From: Rhodoplanes sp. Z2-YC6860
GTDB taxonomy: Bacteria > Pseudomonadota > Alphaproteobacteria > Rhizobiales > Xanthobacteraceae
Assembly (NCBI RefSeq): GCF_001579845.1
Contig: NZ_CP007440.1
Location: 4,548,029-4,612,028 of the forward strand
Direction: 5' to 3'
Length of the DNA: 64,000 nt
This document shows, piece after piece, positions 1 through 8,873 of this stretch (position 1 is its first letter; every line of letters begins with the position of its first letter). The translations under genes and the position numbers were made by a program. The notes under the pieces are model-generated. The model made no database searches, was not told the origin of the DNA, and worked only from the letters and a program-made list of their open reading frames with translations.

Positions 1-741
1 ACCGTTGGGCCGGGCGTGGAATTGCGCGCAGGCGTGCGGCTCCTGTCCCACGTCAATGTCACCGGCGTGACCACCATCGGAGAGCGGACCGTGGTCTATC
101 CGTTCGCCTCGCTCGGCACGCCGCCGCAATCGACCGGCTATCGCGGCGGCGCCACGCGCCTCACCGTCGGCGCCGATTGCCAGCTCCGCGAGGGTGTCAC
201 CATCTCGACCGGCACCGAAGACGCTGGCTGGGTCACCAGCGTCGGCGACAAGTGTTTCATGATGGCGAATTCTCACGTCGGCCACGATTGCCATGTCGGC
301 GACAATGTCACCTTCGCCAACGGTGCTTTGCTCGGCGGCCACGTCGAGGTCGGCAACGGCGTGTTCATCGGCGGCAACGCCGCCGTGCATCAGTTTTGCC
401 GGATCGGCGAGGGCGCCATGGTGGGCGGCGTGAGCGGCGTCACCCGCAACATCATTCCGTTCGGCTTCGCGTTCGGTCCGAAAGCCGACCTGGTCGGATT
501 GAACGTTGTCGGTCTCAGGCGCCGGAAATTCTCCCGAAGCGATCTCCATCGCATTCGCGGCGCCTACCAGGCGCTGTTTTTTGGCGCGGAAACCTTCGCA
601 GAGCGCTTCGAACGGATCAGTGCCGAATACGCAAGCGACCCGGTGATCAGCAGGATCGTGACCTTCATCCGCGAAGCCGGAAAGCGTCCATTGATGATGC
701 CGGCCGCAGGTGACGCGGGAGGGTCCGACCCGGACCTCTGA
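1..741 (+). CDS. lpxA: UDP-N-acetylglucosamine acyltransferase, 5' end outside window
   Basis: LpxA transfers a 3-hydroxyacyl chain from acyl carrier protein to the 3-OH of UDP-GlcNAc, the first step of lipid A synthesis in the cytoplasm. The frame is open from base 1, and the opening residues TVGPGVELRAG are already inside the left-handed beta-helix, so the start lies upstream and the GTG at 16 is not the start. Hexapeptide-type repeats (for example HVGHDCHVGDNVTFANGALL) run through the first half. A helical C-terminal domain of about 70 residues follows (FSRSDLHRIRGAYQALF). The stop lies 8 bases before lpxI, and lpxB follows, so this is the end of a lipid A operon. What is visible covers most of the usual length of about 260-270 residues. 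Confidence 0.95.
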   Translation, partial: TVGPGVELRAGVRLLSHVNVTGVTTIGERTVVYPFASLGTPPQSTGYRGGATRLTVGADCQLREGVTISTGTEDAGWVTSVGDKCFMMANSHVGHDCHVGDNVTFANGALLGGHVEVGNGVFIGGNAAVHQFCRIGEGAMVGGVSGVTRNIIPFGFAFGPKADLVGLNVVGLRRRKFSRSDLHRIRGAYQALFFGAETFAERFERISAEYASDPVISRIVTFIREAGKRPLMMPAAGDAGGSDPDL

Positions 742-749
742 CAAGCGCG

Positions 750-1625
750 ATGAGCGAGCAAGCGCCGAACACCACATCAGCTCTTGCCATCATCTGTGGC
801 GCGGGGACCCTGCCGTTCGCGCTGGCCGACGCTGCGTCAAAGCGCGGCCGCCGCGTGGTGCTGTTCGCGCTGCGTGGTTGGGCCGACCCGCAGCGCGTTG
901 CGGCCTATCCGCATCACTGGACCTGGATGGGGCAGCTCGACCGCTTCATGCAGATCGCGGCCGAAGAAGGCTGCCGGGACGTGGCCTTCATCGGCTCGGT
1001 GACGCGGCCGTCGCTTTGGACCATTCGTCCGGACCTGCGGGTGCTGCGGCTGATGCCGCAACTCATCCGGATCTTTCGCGGCGGCGACGACCACCTGCAA
1101 TCCGGCATCGGCCGGCTGTTCGAGCAGCACGGCTTCCGGCTGGTCGGCCCAAAGGAGATCGCGCCCGAGCTGATCATGCCGCTCGGCCCGCTCGGCAGCT
1201 GCCTGCCCAGCGAACAGGACCGCGCCGATATCGCGCTTGGGCTTGCTTTGCTCAATGCCACGAGCCCCTTCGACATCGGCCAGGCCGTGGTCGTGGCCAA
1301 CAATCACGTGCTTGCGGTCGAAGGCCCCGAAGGCACCGACCGCACATTGGCCCGCGTGGCGGAGTTGCGCCGCAACGGCCGGTTCCGCTCGTCCTCGGGT
1401 GCCGGCGTTCTGATCAAGGCCGCCAAGGTCGGCCAGGATCAGCGCATCGATCTGCCGACCATCGGACCGCGGACCATCGAGGGCGCGGCCGCGGCGGGGC
1501 TCGCCGGCGTCGCCGTCGTGGCCGGCTCCACCATCGTGGCCGAGCCTGAGCTGATCGCCGCAACGGCCGATCGCGCGAAACTGTTCGTCACCGGCGTCGA
1601 AGCGAGCGGGGTCTCCGTCCCATGA
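750..1625 (+). CDS. lpxI: UDP-2,3-diacylglucosamine pyrophosphatase LpxI
   Basis: LpxI (DUF1009) hydrolyses UDP-2,3-diacylglucosamine to 2,3-diacylglucosamine 1-phosphate (lipid X). It replaces LpxH in alphaproteobacteria. The 291-residue product has the usual length. It starts with a small-molecule-binding segment (LAIICGAGTLPFALADAA), and its C-terminal half carries the conserved run GAGVLIKAAKVGQDQRIDLP. The family and the place between lpxA and lpxB agree. The ATG at 750 is 8 bases after the lpxA stop, and the TGA overlaps the lpxB start as ATGA, so translation is probably coupled. Confidence 0.94.
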   Translation: MSEQAPNTTSALAIICGAGTLPFALADAASKRGRRVVLFALRGWADPQRVAAYPHHWTWMGQLDRFMQIAAEEGCRDVAFIGSVTRPSLWTIRPDLRVLRLMPQLIRIFRGGDDHLQSGIGRLFEQHGFRLVGPKEIAPELIMPLGPLGSCLPSEQDRADIALGLALLNATSPFDIGQAVVVANNHVLAVEGPEGTDRTLARVAELRRNGRFRSSSGAGVLIKAAKVGQDQRIDLPTIGPRTIEGAAAAGLAGVAVVAGSTIVAEPELIAATADRAKLFVTGVEASGVSVP

Positions 1626-2860
1626 GCGCCGCCGACAGTCAGACCAAATTCGGCACGGCAACCGGAAACGAAAGTTCGCCGGAGCGCCGCGATGAGCTCG
1701 AAATATTCCTGATCGCGGTGGAGGAGTCCGGCGACCGCTTGGGTGGCGCGCTGATGCGCGCGCTCAAGCAGCGCGCCAGCGTGCCGCTGCGCTTCACCGG
1801 CGTCGGCGGTCGGGAGATGACGGCGGCCGGCCTTGCGAGCCTGCTGCCCATCGAGGATTTTTCCATCATTGGCTTTGCCGCCATCCCGCGTCGGCTGCCG
1901 CGCATCCTCACGCACATGTACAAGACGGTCCGTGCCGTGCTGGCGCGACGGCCGCACGCTCTCGTGATCATCGACAGCCCGGGCTACACGCTCCGCGTGG
2001 CCCAGTGGGTGCATCGTTTGGACCCCTCGATCCCGATCGTGGACTATGTCTCGCCGTCGGTCTGGGCCTGGCGGTCCGGGCGGGCGCGATCCATGAGCCG
2101 TTACATCGATCACGTGCTGGCACTCCTGCCGTTCGAGCCGGGCGTGCACCGGGAGCTCGGCGGCCCGCCCTGCAGCTATGTCGGCCACCCGTTGATTGAG
2201 GAGGTCGCGAAGCTCCGCCCGAACGGCGTCGAGGTGATGCGGCGACGCGCCGAGCCGCCGATCATCATTGCCATGCCGGGCAGCCGCAGTGGCGAGATCG
2301 AAAAGCTCGCCGGCGTCTTCGGCGAGACGCTGGGCTTGGTGCAGCAACGCGTCGGACCGATCGACGTGGTGGTGCCGACCGTGCCGCATCTGCAGGCCAA
2401 GGTGACACTGGCAGCTCAGTCATGGCCGGTCCGGCCGCGCATCGTCGTCGAGCAGGCCGAGAAGCAGGAGGCGATGCGCATGGCACGCGCGGCGCTCGCC
2501 AAATCCGGCACCACAACGCTGGAGCTCGCGATCGCGGGCATTCCCATGGTCGCGGCCTACAAGGCGTCGCAGCTCGAGGCGGCCGTGATCCGGCGGCTGG
2601 TGCAGGTGCCATCCTACATCCTGGCCAATCTGGTCATCGGCCAGAACATCGTGCCGGAACTGATGCAAGAGGATTGCACGCCCGAAAAGCTTGCCGATGC
2701 GCTGGTGCCCCTGATCGGCGACACGTCGGTGCGGCGGCGCCAGATCGAGGCCTTTTCCTGGCTCGACTCCATCATGGAGATCGGCTCGCGGGCGCCGGCC
2801 GCGCGTGCCGCGGATATCGTGCTGGGCTCTGTCAGGCGCACCGAAAAACCCTTGCGATAA
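1622..2860 (+). CDS. lpxB: Lipid-A-disaccharide synthase
   Basis: LpxB condenses UDP-2,3-diacylglucosamine with lipid X to give the lipid A disaccharide at the inner face of the inner membrane. The 412-residue glycosyltransferase (GT19) shows the N-terminal motif EESGDRLGGALMRAL, the central VDYVSPSVWAWRSGRA run, and the nucleotide-sugar-binding segment around AKSGTTTLELAIAGIPMV. The start overlaps the lpxI stop (ATGA). The first 25 residues or so are polar and poorly conserved, so a later start is possible. Downstream, 82 bases separate it from a binding-protein gene with its own ribosome binding site. Confidence 0.95.
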   Translation: MSAADSQTKFGTATGNESSPERRDELEIFLIAVEESGDRLGGALMRALKQRASVPLRFTGVGGREMTAAGLASLLPIEDFSIIGFAAIPRRLPRILTHMYKTVRAVLARRPHALVIIDSPGYTLRVAQWVHRLDPSIPIVDYVSPSVWAWRSGRARSMSRYIDHVLALLPFEPGVHRELGGPPCSYVGHPLIEEVAKLRPNGVEVMRRRAEPPIIIAMPGSRSGEIEKLAGVFGETLGLVQQRVGPIDVVVPTVPHLQAKVTLAAQSWPVRPRIVVEQAEKQEAMRMARAALAKSGTTTLELAIAGIPMVAAYKASQLEAAVIRRLVQVPSYILANLVIGQNIVPELMQEDCTPEKLADALVPLIGDTSVRRRQIEAFSWLDSIMEIGSRAPAARAADIVLGSVRRTEKPLR

Positions 2861-2942
2861 TCGCACCGTCAGCGTGGTTGGCCGAAAGCCGCCAAAGCCG
2901 TTAGGCTTCTTCCAACAAGAATGCATCTGGGAGGAGGGGGCG

Positions 2943-3920
2943 ATGGCCGGATTTCGGCTCGGGTGGAGAATTGCAATCGCACTGGCGGCCACGGCGCTGT
3001 CCGTCACGATGGCGCAGGCGCAGAGCTGGCCGTCGCGCCCGGTCAAGGTCATCATGGCGACGGCCGCGGGCAGTGCGCCCGACGTGATCGCGCGCATCGT
3101 CACCGACCGGCTGTCGCAGCTCTGGGGCCAGCAGGTGCTGATCCTCAACCGTCCCGGCGCCGGCGGGCTCATCGCGCTCCAGGCGCTGGCCGCAGCCGAG
3201 CGCGACGGCCATACGCTCTACATGCCGACCTCGTCGTCGCTGGTGGTGCTGCCGGTGACGAACTCCAATCTACCGCTGAACATCGAGCGCGACCTGGCGC
3301 CGATCGCCCTCGTCGGCGAACAGCCGTTCGCGATCATCGCGAGCAATTCGCTTGGCATCAGCACATTGCCGGAGCTGGTCGCGCTCGCCAAAAAGAAGCC
3401 TGGAGAATTGACCTACGCGGCGAATTTCCGCGGCTCGCTGCCGAACATGACCGGCGAGTCGTTTTCCGAGCGCGCCGGCATCAGCCTGACGTTCGTGCCA
3501 TACCCCGGCGCATCGCAGGGGCTGCAAGACGTCCTCGGCGGCCGCGTGTCCGTCATCATCGACGGGCTCGCGGCATTCATGAGCCCGATCGCCTCCAATG
3601 CCGTCAAGCCGCTCGCCATCACCTCGCCCAAGCGGCTGCCGAACTATCCCGATCTTCCCGCGGTGAACGAAACCGTCGCGGGCTTCGACTCCCGGGGCTG
3701 GATTTCGCTCCTGAGCTTTGCCGGCACGCCGGATGACGTGGTGCGCAAGGTCAATGCCGACCTGCGCACGGTGCTCGACGTTCCCGAGGTGCGTCAGAGA
3801 TTCGAGACGCTCGCCACGTACGTGCGCCACATGACGCCCGCCGAGACGGGCAAATTCATCCGGGACGAGCAGGAGGCCTGGCGGCCGGTGGTCAAGAAGG
3901 TCGGCGTGATCTCGCCGTAA
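2943..3920 (+). CDS. Tripartite tricarboxylate transporter (Bug/TctC) substrate-binding protein
   Basis: This 325-residue protein is an exported solute-binding protein of the Bug/TctC family, which binds carboxylates in the periplasm. The start at 2943 is preferred because a purine-rich GGGAGGAGGGGG lies just upstream and a signal peptide follows at once (hydrophobic residues about 9-25, cleavage near AQAQ). Family marks include SWPSRPVKVIMATAAG after the signal, NRPGAGG near residue 65, and the late GFDSRGWISLLSFAGTP run. No tctA/tctB membrane genes are nearby, which is common for this expanded family, so the ligand cannot be guessed. It is unrelated in function to the lpx genes before it. 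A terminator follows 23 bases after the stop. Confidence 0.9.
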   Translation: MAGFRLGWRIAIALAATALSVTMAQAQSWPSRPVKVIMATAAGSAPDVIARIVTDRLSQLWGQQVLILNRPGAGGLIALQALAAAERDGHTLYMPTSSSLVVLPVTNSNLPLNIERDLAPIALVGEQPFAIIASNSLGISTLPELVALAKKKPGELTYAANFRGSLPNMTGESFSERAGISLTFVPYPGASQGLQDVLGGRVSVIIDGLAAFMSPIASNAVKPLAITSPKRLPNYPDLPAVNETVAGFDSRGWISLLSFAGTPDDVVRKVNADLRTVLDVPEVRQRFETLATYVRHMTPAETGKFIRDEQEAWRPVVKKVGVISP

Positions 3921-3942
3921 TCGTCACCGGACGGCCCAATGT

Positions 3943-3974
3943 AAAAAGGGGCACCGCAAGGGCGCCCCTTTTCG
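3943..3974. terminator. Bidirectional intrinsic terminator between the Bug gene and gltA
   Basis: A perfect 9-bp stem AAAAGGGGC (3944-3952) / GCCCCTTTT (3964-3972) has an 11-base loop. It carries an A-tract on one side and a T-tract on the other, so it can end transcripts from both convergent genes, which stop at 3920 and 3992. Confidence 0.85.
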
Positions 3975-3991
3975 TTTCTGAACTGCAGACG

Positions 3992-5302
3992 TTACTTGCG
4001 GCGCGAGATCGGCGTGTAGTCCCGCTTGGCTTCGCCGGTGTAGAGCTGACGCGGACGGCCGATGCGCTGGCCCGGATCCTCGATCATCTCTTTCCATTGC
4101 GCGATCCAGCCGACCGCGCGCGCCACTGCGAACAGCACGGTGAACATCGTGGTCGGGAAGCCCATCGCCTTCAGGGTGATGCCCGAATAGAAGTCGACGT
4201 TCGGATAGAGCTTCTTCTCGATGAAGTACTCGTCGTGCAAGGCGATCTTCTCGAGCTCCAGCGCGACCTGCAGCAGCGGATCGTCGCGGTGGCCGGTCTC
4301 GCTCAACACCTCGTGCGCGGTCTTCTGCATCAGCTTGGCGCGCGGGTCGTAGTTCTTGTAGACGCGGTGGCCGAAGCCCATCAGACGGAAATTGTCCTTC
4401 GGGTCCTTGGCGCGCTTGATGAACTCCGGGATGCGATCGACAGTGCCGATCTCACCCAGCATCTTCAGCGCCGCTTCGTTGGCGCCGCCGTGCGCGGGTC
4501 CCCACAGCGCCGCGATACCGGCGGCGATGCAGGCGAACGGGTTTGCGCCGGTCGAGCCGGCGAGGCGGACCGTCGAGGTCGAGGCATTCTGCTCGTGGTC
4601 GGCGTGCAGAATGAAGATGCGGTCCATCGCCCGCGCCAGCACCGGATTGGGCTTGTACTCCTCGGCCGGAACCGCAAAGCACATGCGCAGGAAGTTGGTC
4701 GCGTAGTCGAGATCGTTCTGCGGATAAACGAACGGCTGGCCGATGTTGTACTTGTAGGCCATCGCAGCGAGCGTCGGCATCTTCGCGATCATGCGGATCG
4801 ACGCGATCATGCGCTGCGTCGGATCGGTGATGTCGGTGGAGTCGTGATAGAACGCCGACAGGGCGCCGACCGATCCGGTCATCACCGCCATCGGATGAGC
4901 GTCGCGGCGGAAGCCCTGGAAGAACCGGCTCATCTGTTCGTGCACCATCGTGTGACGGTTCACGCGATAGTCGAAGTCCGCCTTCTGGGTGGCGGTCGGC
5001 AGTTCCCCGTAGAGCAAAAGATAGCAGGTCTCGAGGAAGTCGCCGTGCTCGGCGATCTGCTCGATTGGCACGCCGCGATAGAGCAGCACGCCCTCGTCGC
5101 CGTCGATGTAGGTGATCTTGGATTCGCAAGCCCCGGTCGACGTGAAGCCAGGGTCGAACGTAAACATGCCGGACTGGGCATACAGCTTGCCGATGTCGAT
5201 CACATCCGGCCCGATCGTCCCCGGATAGATCGGGAATGACCAGCTTTTGTCACCGACGGTCAGCGTTCCGGTCTTGGTGTTGGTGCCGGTTTTCGCATCC
5301 AT
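3992..5302 (-). CDS. gltA: Citrate synthase (type II)
   Basis: GltA condenses oxaloacetate and acetyl-CoA to citrate, the entry step of the TCA cycle. The 436 residues match the hexameric type II enzymes. Catalytic positions are visible: the first histidine near residue 270 in [10 protein letters not shown], the second near 310 in [14 protein letters not shown], and the aspartate near 368 in YPNVDFYSG. The N-terminal domain has the typical [20 protein letters not shown] segment. It lies downstream of gltX on the same strand with a 153-base gap, so it may have its own promoter. It converges on the Bug gene through a shared terminator. Confidence 0.97.
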   Translation of the reverse strand: MDAKTGTNTKTGTLTVGDKSWSFPIYPGTIGPDVIDIGKLYAQSGMFTFDPGFTSTGACESKITYIDGDEGVLLYRGVPIEQIAEHGDFLETCYLLLYGELPTATQKADFDYRVNRHTMVHEQMSRFFQGFRRDAHPMAVMTGSVGALSAFYHDSTDITDPTQRMIASIRMIAKMPTLAAMAYKYNIGQPFVYPQNDLDYATNFLRMCFAVPAEEYKPNPVLARAMDRIFILHADHEQNASTSTVRLAGSTGANPFACIAAGIAALWGPAHGGANEAALKMLGEIGTVDRIPEFIKRAKDPKDNFRLMGFGHRVYKNYDPRAKLMQKTAHEVLSETGHRDDPLLQVALELEKIALHDEYFIEKKLYPNVDFYSGITLKAMGFPTTMFTVLFAVARAVGWIAQWKEMIEDPGQRIGRPRQLYTGEAKRDYTPISRRK

Positions 5303-5455
5303 GTTTCTACCTCGAGGCCGTCGGCTCCGCTTCTGGACGGTTACAAATCCGGTCAGGTGCGCGGGCGGAGTCCGCGCAAAACGCCCAAAGTTGGGTATCC
5401 CATCCCGTTGTGCACCGCAAGGCAGGGGCGGCGCGGGGCTGGCCCCGCTGTCCCA

Positions 5456-6883
5456 TCAGGCGGGCACGGCCTGGTCCTTGAGTCGGGCCAAGCTTTCTTG
5501 CCGTCCCAGCACTGCCAGGACGTTGAATATACCTGGGGAGGTTGCCCGGCCGGTCAAGGCGGCCCGCAGCGGCTGCGCGACTGCCCCGAGCTTGGCGCCG
5601 ATCCGCTCGGCGTAGCTGCGCACCGCCTGTTCGGTGGCTTCGGCGGTCCAAGTGCCGACCGTTTCCAGCACGCCGATGAGGTCGCGCAGCAGCGCCAACG
5701 CCTCGGGCGTCAGGAGCGCCTTAGCCTTGTCGTCAAGCGCAAGCGGCCGGTCGGCCCAGATGAAGCTCGCCGCCTCCAGAAGATCGACGAGAGTCTTGGC
5801 GCGTTCCTTCAGTTCCGGCATTGCCGTCAGGAGCTGTTCGCGCACCGCGGGGGTGAGCTTCGGCGCCGCGGCCGGCCCATTCGGCAGATAGGGCAGCGCA
5901 CTATCGAGCGCCGTCAGCAATTCGCCGGGCGACGTCGAGCGCATGTAGTGGCCGTTGAGGCTTTCCAGCTTGGCGAAATCGAAACGCGCCGGCGAGCGGC
6001 CGATCTGCGGCAGGTCGAAAGCCGCAATCATCTCCTGCGTCGAAAATATCTCCTGGTCGCCGTGGCTCCAGCCGAGCCGCACCAGGTAGTTGCGCATTGC
6101 CGCCGGGAGGTAGCCCATGGCTCGGTAGGCGTCGACGCCGAGCGCGCCGTGACGCTTGGAGAGCTTGGAGCCGTCTGGTCCGTGGATCAGCGGGATATGC
6201 GCCATCACCGGCACCTTCCAGCCGAGCGCCTGGTAGATCTGGGTCTGCCGCGCGCCGTTGTTGAGATGGTCGTCGCCGCGGATAATGTGCGTGACGCCCA
6301 TGTCGTGGTCGTCGACCACAACGGCCAGCATGTAGGTCGGCGTGCCGTCCGAGCGCAGCAGCACGAAGTCGTCGAGGTTCTCGTTCTGCCAGGTGACCCG
6401 GCCTTGGACCTGATCCTCGACCACGGTCTCGCCGGTGAGCGGCGCTTTCAACCGGATCGCGGGCTTCGCGCCGGCTGGCGCCTCGGCCGGATCGCGGTCG
6501 CGCCAGCGGCCGTCGTAGAGCCGCGTCTTGCCCTCGGCGCGTGCCTTCTCGCGCATGACCGTCAATTCGTCGGGCGTGGCGTAGCAGCGATAGGCCGTAC
6601 CCGCAGCGAGCATCTGCTCGACCACCTCGCGGTGCCGTTCGACGCGGGAAAACTGGAAGATCGCTTCGCCGTCCCAATCGAGGCCCAGCCATTTGAGGCC
6701 GTCGAAAATAGCGTCGATCGCCTCCTTGGTGGAGCGCTCGCGGTCGGTGTCCTCGATCCGCAGCAGCATCTTGCCGCCGTAGCGGCGTGCGTACAGCCAG
6801 TTGAATAGCGCGGTGCGCCCTCCACCGATGTGTAGGAAGCCGGTGGGCGAAGGTGCGAATCGGGTGACGACGGGTTCAGTCAT
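5456..6883 (-). CDS. gltX: Glutamate-tRNA ligase
   Basis: GltX charges tRNA-Glu with glutamate. The 475-residue class I synthetase has the HIGH-type motif in [16 protein letters not shown] (residues about 9-24), the acidic [10 protein letters not shown] segment, and a KMSKS variant KLSKRHGA near residue 243. The C-terminal anticodon-binding domain is complete. A separate glutaminyl-tRNA synthetase gene diverges from it 239 bases away, which bears on whether this enzyme also misacylates tRNA-Gln. That cannot be decided from the sequence. The ATG at 6883 gives the canonical [13 protein letters not shown] start. Confidence 0.96.
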   Translation of the reverse strand: MTEPVVTRFAPSPTGFLHIGGGRTALFNWLYARRYGGKMLLRIEDTDRERSTKEAIDAIFDGLKWLGLDWDGEAIFQFSRVERHREVVEQMLAAGTAYRCYATPDELTVMREKARAEGKTRLYDGRWRDRDPAEAPAGAKPAIRLKAPLTGETVVEDQVQGRVTWQNENLDDFVLLRSDGTPTYMLAVVVDDHDMGVTHIIRGDDHLNNGARQTQIYQALGWKVPVMAHIPLIHGPDGSKLSKRHGALGVDAYRAMGYLPAAMRNYLVRLGWSHGDQEIFSTQEMIAAFDLPQIGRSPARFDFAKLESLNGHYMRSTSPGELLTALDSALPYLPNGPAAAPKLTPAVREQLLTAMPELKERAKTLVDLLEAASFIWADRPLALDDKAKALLTPEALALLRDLIGVLETVGTWTAEATEQAVRSYAERIGAKLGAVAQPLRAALTGRATSPGIFNVLAVLGRQESLARLKDQAVPA

Positions 6884-7122
6884 ATCGGGCGGGGACTTGA
6901 TCCTCAGGTGCGTTCAATTTCGCGATCCCTGTATCACAGTTGACGACCTATATCTCCAGAAGGAGCAGTTTCCACCGCAATCGCATGCCCTGGCCCTTGG
7001 AGTTTAAGGGCCCCATGGGAACGGCTCCAGAAGGTTAGCCCAGAACAGGTAGCCCAGGACTTGGCGTGCTGGTACGGATTTGGCAATACACCGCGCAAAA
7101 TCGGCGCAGACTGGATATCGGC

Positions 7123-8811
7123 ATGACGAATGCGACAGCGGCTATAGCAGAAGGCGGGCGCGACTTCATCCGCGACATCGTCCAGTCCGACCTTGATTCC
7201 AAGAAGCACGCCACGGTGGTGACCCGGTTCCCGCCGGAGCCGAATGGTTACCTGCACATCGGTCACGCCAAGTCGATTTGTCTCAACTTCGGCATCGCCG
7301 AGGAGTTCGGCGGCCGCTGCCATCTGCGGTTCGACGACACCAATCCCGCCAAGGAGGAGCAGGAATACATCGACGCCATCGAGCGCGACGTGCGCTGGCT
7401 TGGCTTCGATTGGGGCAAGCACCTCTATCACGCCTCCGACTATTTCGACCGGCTCTACGAGTGGGCCGAACTGCTGATCAAGGCCGGCAAAGCTTACGTC
7501 GACGATCAGACTCCGGAGGAGATGCGGATCAACCGCGGCACGCTGACCGAACCTGGCAAGAACAGCCCGTTCCGCGACCGCAGCCTCGACGAGAACCTCG
7601 ACCTGTTCCGCCGCATGAAGGCCGGGGAGTTTGGCAACGGCGCCCGCGTGCTGCGCGCCAAGATCGACATGACGTCGGGCAACATCAACCTGCGCGATCC
7701 GACGCTCTACCGGATCGTGAAGGCGCCGCACCCGCGCACCGGCACCAAGTGGTCGATCTATCCGAGCTACGATTTCGCCCACGGTCAGTCGGACGCGATC
7801 GAGGGCATCACGCACTCGATCTGCACATTGGAGTTCGAAGATCACAGGCCGCTTTACGACTGGTTCCTGGACAACCTGCCGGTGCCTTCGAAGCCGCACC
7901 AGTACGAGATGGCCCGCCTGAACCTGACCTACACGGTGCTGTCGAAGCGCGTGCTGACGACGCTGGTCCGTGACGGCCACGTCAAAGGCTGGGACGATCC
8001 GCGGATGCCGACGCTTGCCGGCCTGCGCCGCCGCGGCGTGCCGCCGGGCGCGCTGCGCGATTTCATCAAGCGGATCGGCGTCGCCAAAGCCAACAGTATC
8101 GTCGACGCCGGCATGCTCGATTTCTCGATCCGCGAGGCGCTGAACAAAACCGCGCTGCGCCGGATGGCGGTGCTGCGCCCGCTCAAAATCGTGATCGAGA
8201 ACTATCCGGAAGGGCAGAGCGAGGAGCTCGAAGCCGTCAACCATCCCGACGATCCGGCTGCGGGCTCGCGCAAGATCAAGTTCGGCCGTGAGCTCTATAT
8301 CGAGCAGGACGACTTCATGGAGAACCCGCCAAAGAAGTTCTTCCGGCTGTCTCCGGGCGCTGAAGTTCGCTTCCGCTACGCCTATTTCATCACTTGCCGC
8401 GAGGCGGTGAAGAACGACAAGGGCGAGGTCGTCGAGCTGCGCTGCACCTACGATCCGGCGACGCGCGGCGGCAACGCGCCGGACGGCCGCAAGGTCAAGG
8501 CGACCATCCACTGGGTCTCGGCCGCGGATTCCAAGCCCGCCGAGGTGCGGATCTACAACCCGCTGTTCAGCAAGCCCGATCCGACCGGCGGAGAGGGCTT
8601 CACCAAGGACCTCAGCCCTAACTCTCTGGAGGTTTTGGCCGACGCCCGCGTGGAACGGGTGCTGGCAGAGCCTTCCAACACCGCCGAACCGGTGCAATTC
8701 GAGCGGCAGGGCTATTTCGTCCGCGACCCGGACTCGACGCCCGACCGTCCGGTGTTCAACCGCACCGTCGGATTGCGTGATACCTTCGCCAAGGAGGTCG
8801 GCAAAGGCTGA
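7123..8811 (+). CDS. glnS: Glutamine-tRNA ligase
   Basis: GlnS charges tRNA-Gln directly with glutamine. It is distinguished from GltX by [18 protein letters not shown] (HIGH near residue 45), [15 protein letters not shown], the [16 protein letters not shown] segment, the KMSKS-like TVLSKRVL near residue 271, and the two-barrel C-terminal domain with [11 protein letters not shown]. The chosen start gives 562 residues. An upstream in-frame ATG at 7066 would add 19 residues unlike the family. The remaining 239 bases to gltX hold both promoters. Many alphaproteobacteria make Gln-tRNA through GatCAB instead, so a GlnRS gene here is notable. Confidence 0.95.
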   Translation: MTNATAAIAEGGRDFIRDIVQSDLDSKKHATVVTRFPPEPNGYLHIGHAKSICLNFGIAEEFGGRCHLRFDDTNPAKEEQEYIDAIERDVRWLGFDWGKHLYHASDYFDRLYEWAELLIKAGKAYVDDQTPEEMRINRGTLTEPGKNSPFRDRSLDENLDLFRRMKAGEFGNGARVLRAKIDMTSGNINLRDPTLYRIVKAPHPRTGTKWSIYPSYDFAHGQSDAIEGITHSICTLEFEDHRPLYDWFLDNLPVPSKPHQYEMARLNLTYTVLSKRVLTTLVRDGHVKGWDDPRMPTLAGLRRRGVPPGALRDFIKRIGVAKANSIVDAGMLDFSIREALNKTALRRMAVLRPLKIVIENYPEGQSEELEAVNHPDDPAAGSRKIKFGRELYIEQDDFMENPPKKFFRLSPGAEVRFRYAYFITCREAVKNDKGEVVELRCTYDPATRGGNAPDGRKVKATIHWVSAADSKPAEVRIYNPLFSKPDPTGGEGFTKDLSPNSLEVLADARVERVLAEPSNTAEPVQFERQGYFVRDPDSTPDRPVFNRTVGLRDTFAKEVGKG

Positions 8812-8873
8812 CCCTCCGGACGCGCTCCCGGCAGGACCGCGCCCGGCGGTGACCGCGTTCGGGCGCGTTGCGT

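Noticed and set aside
5433-5448. Short GCGGGG/CCCCGC hairpin between gltX and gltA
   Set aside because: A six-base stem without a T-tract is expected by chance in DNA this rich in G and C.
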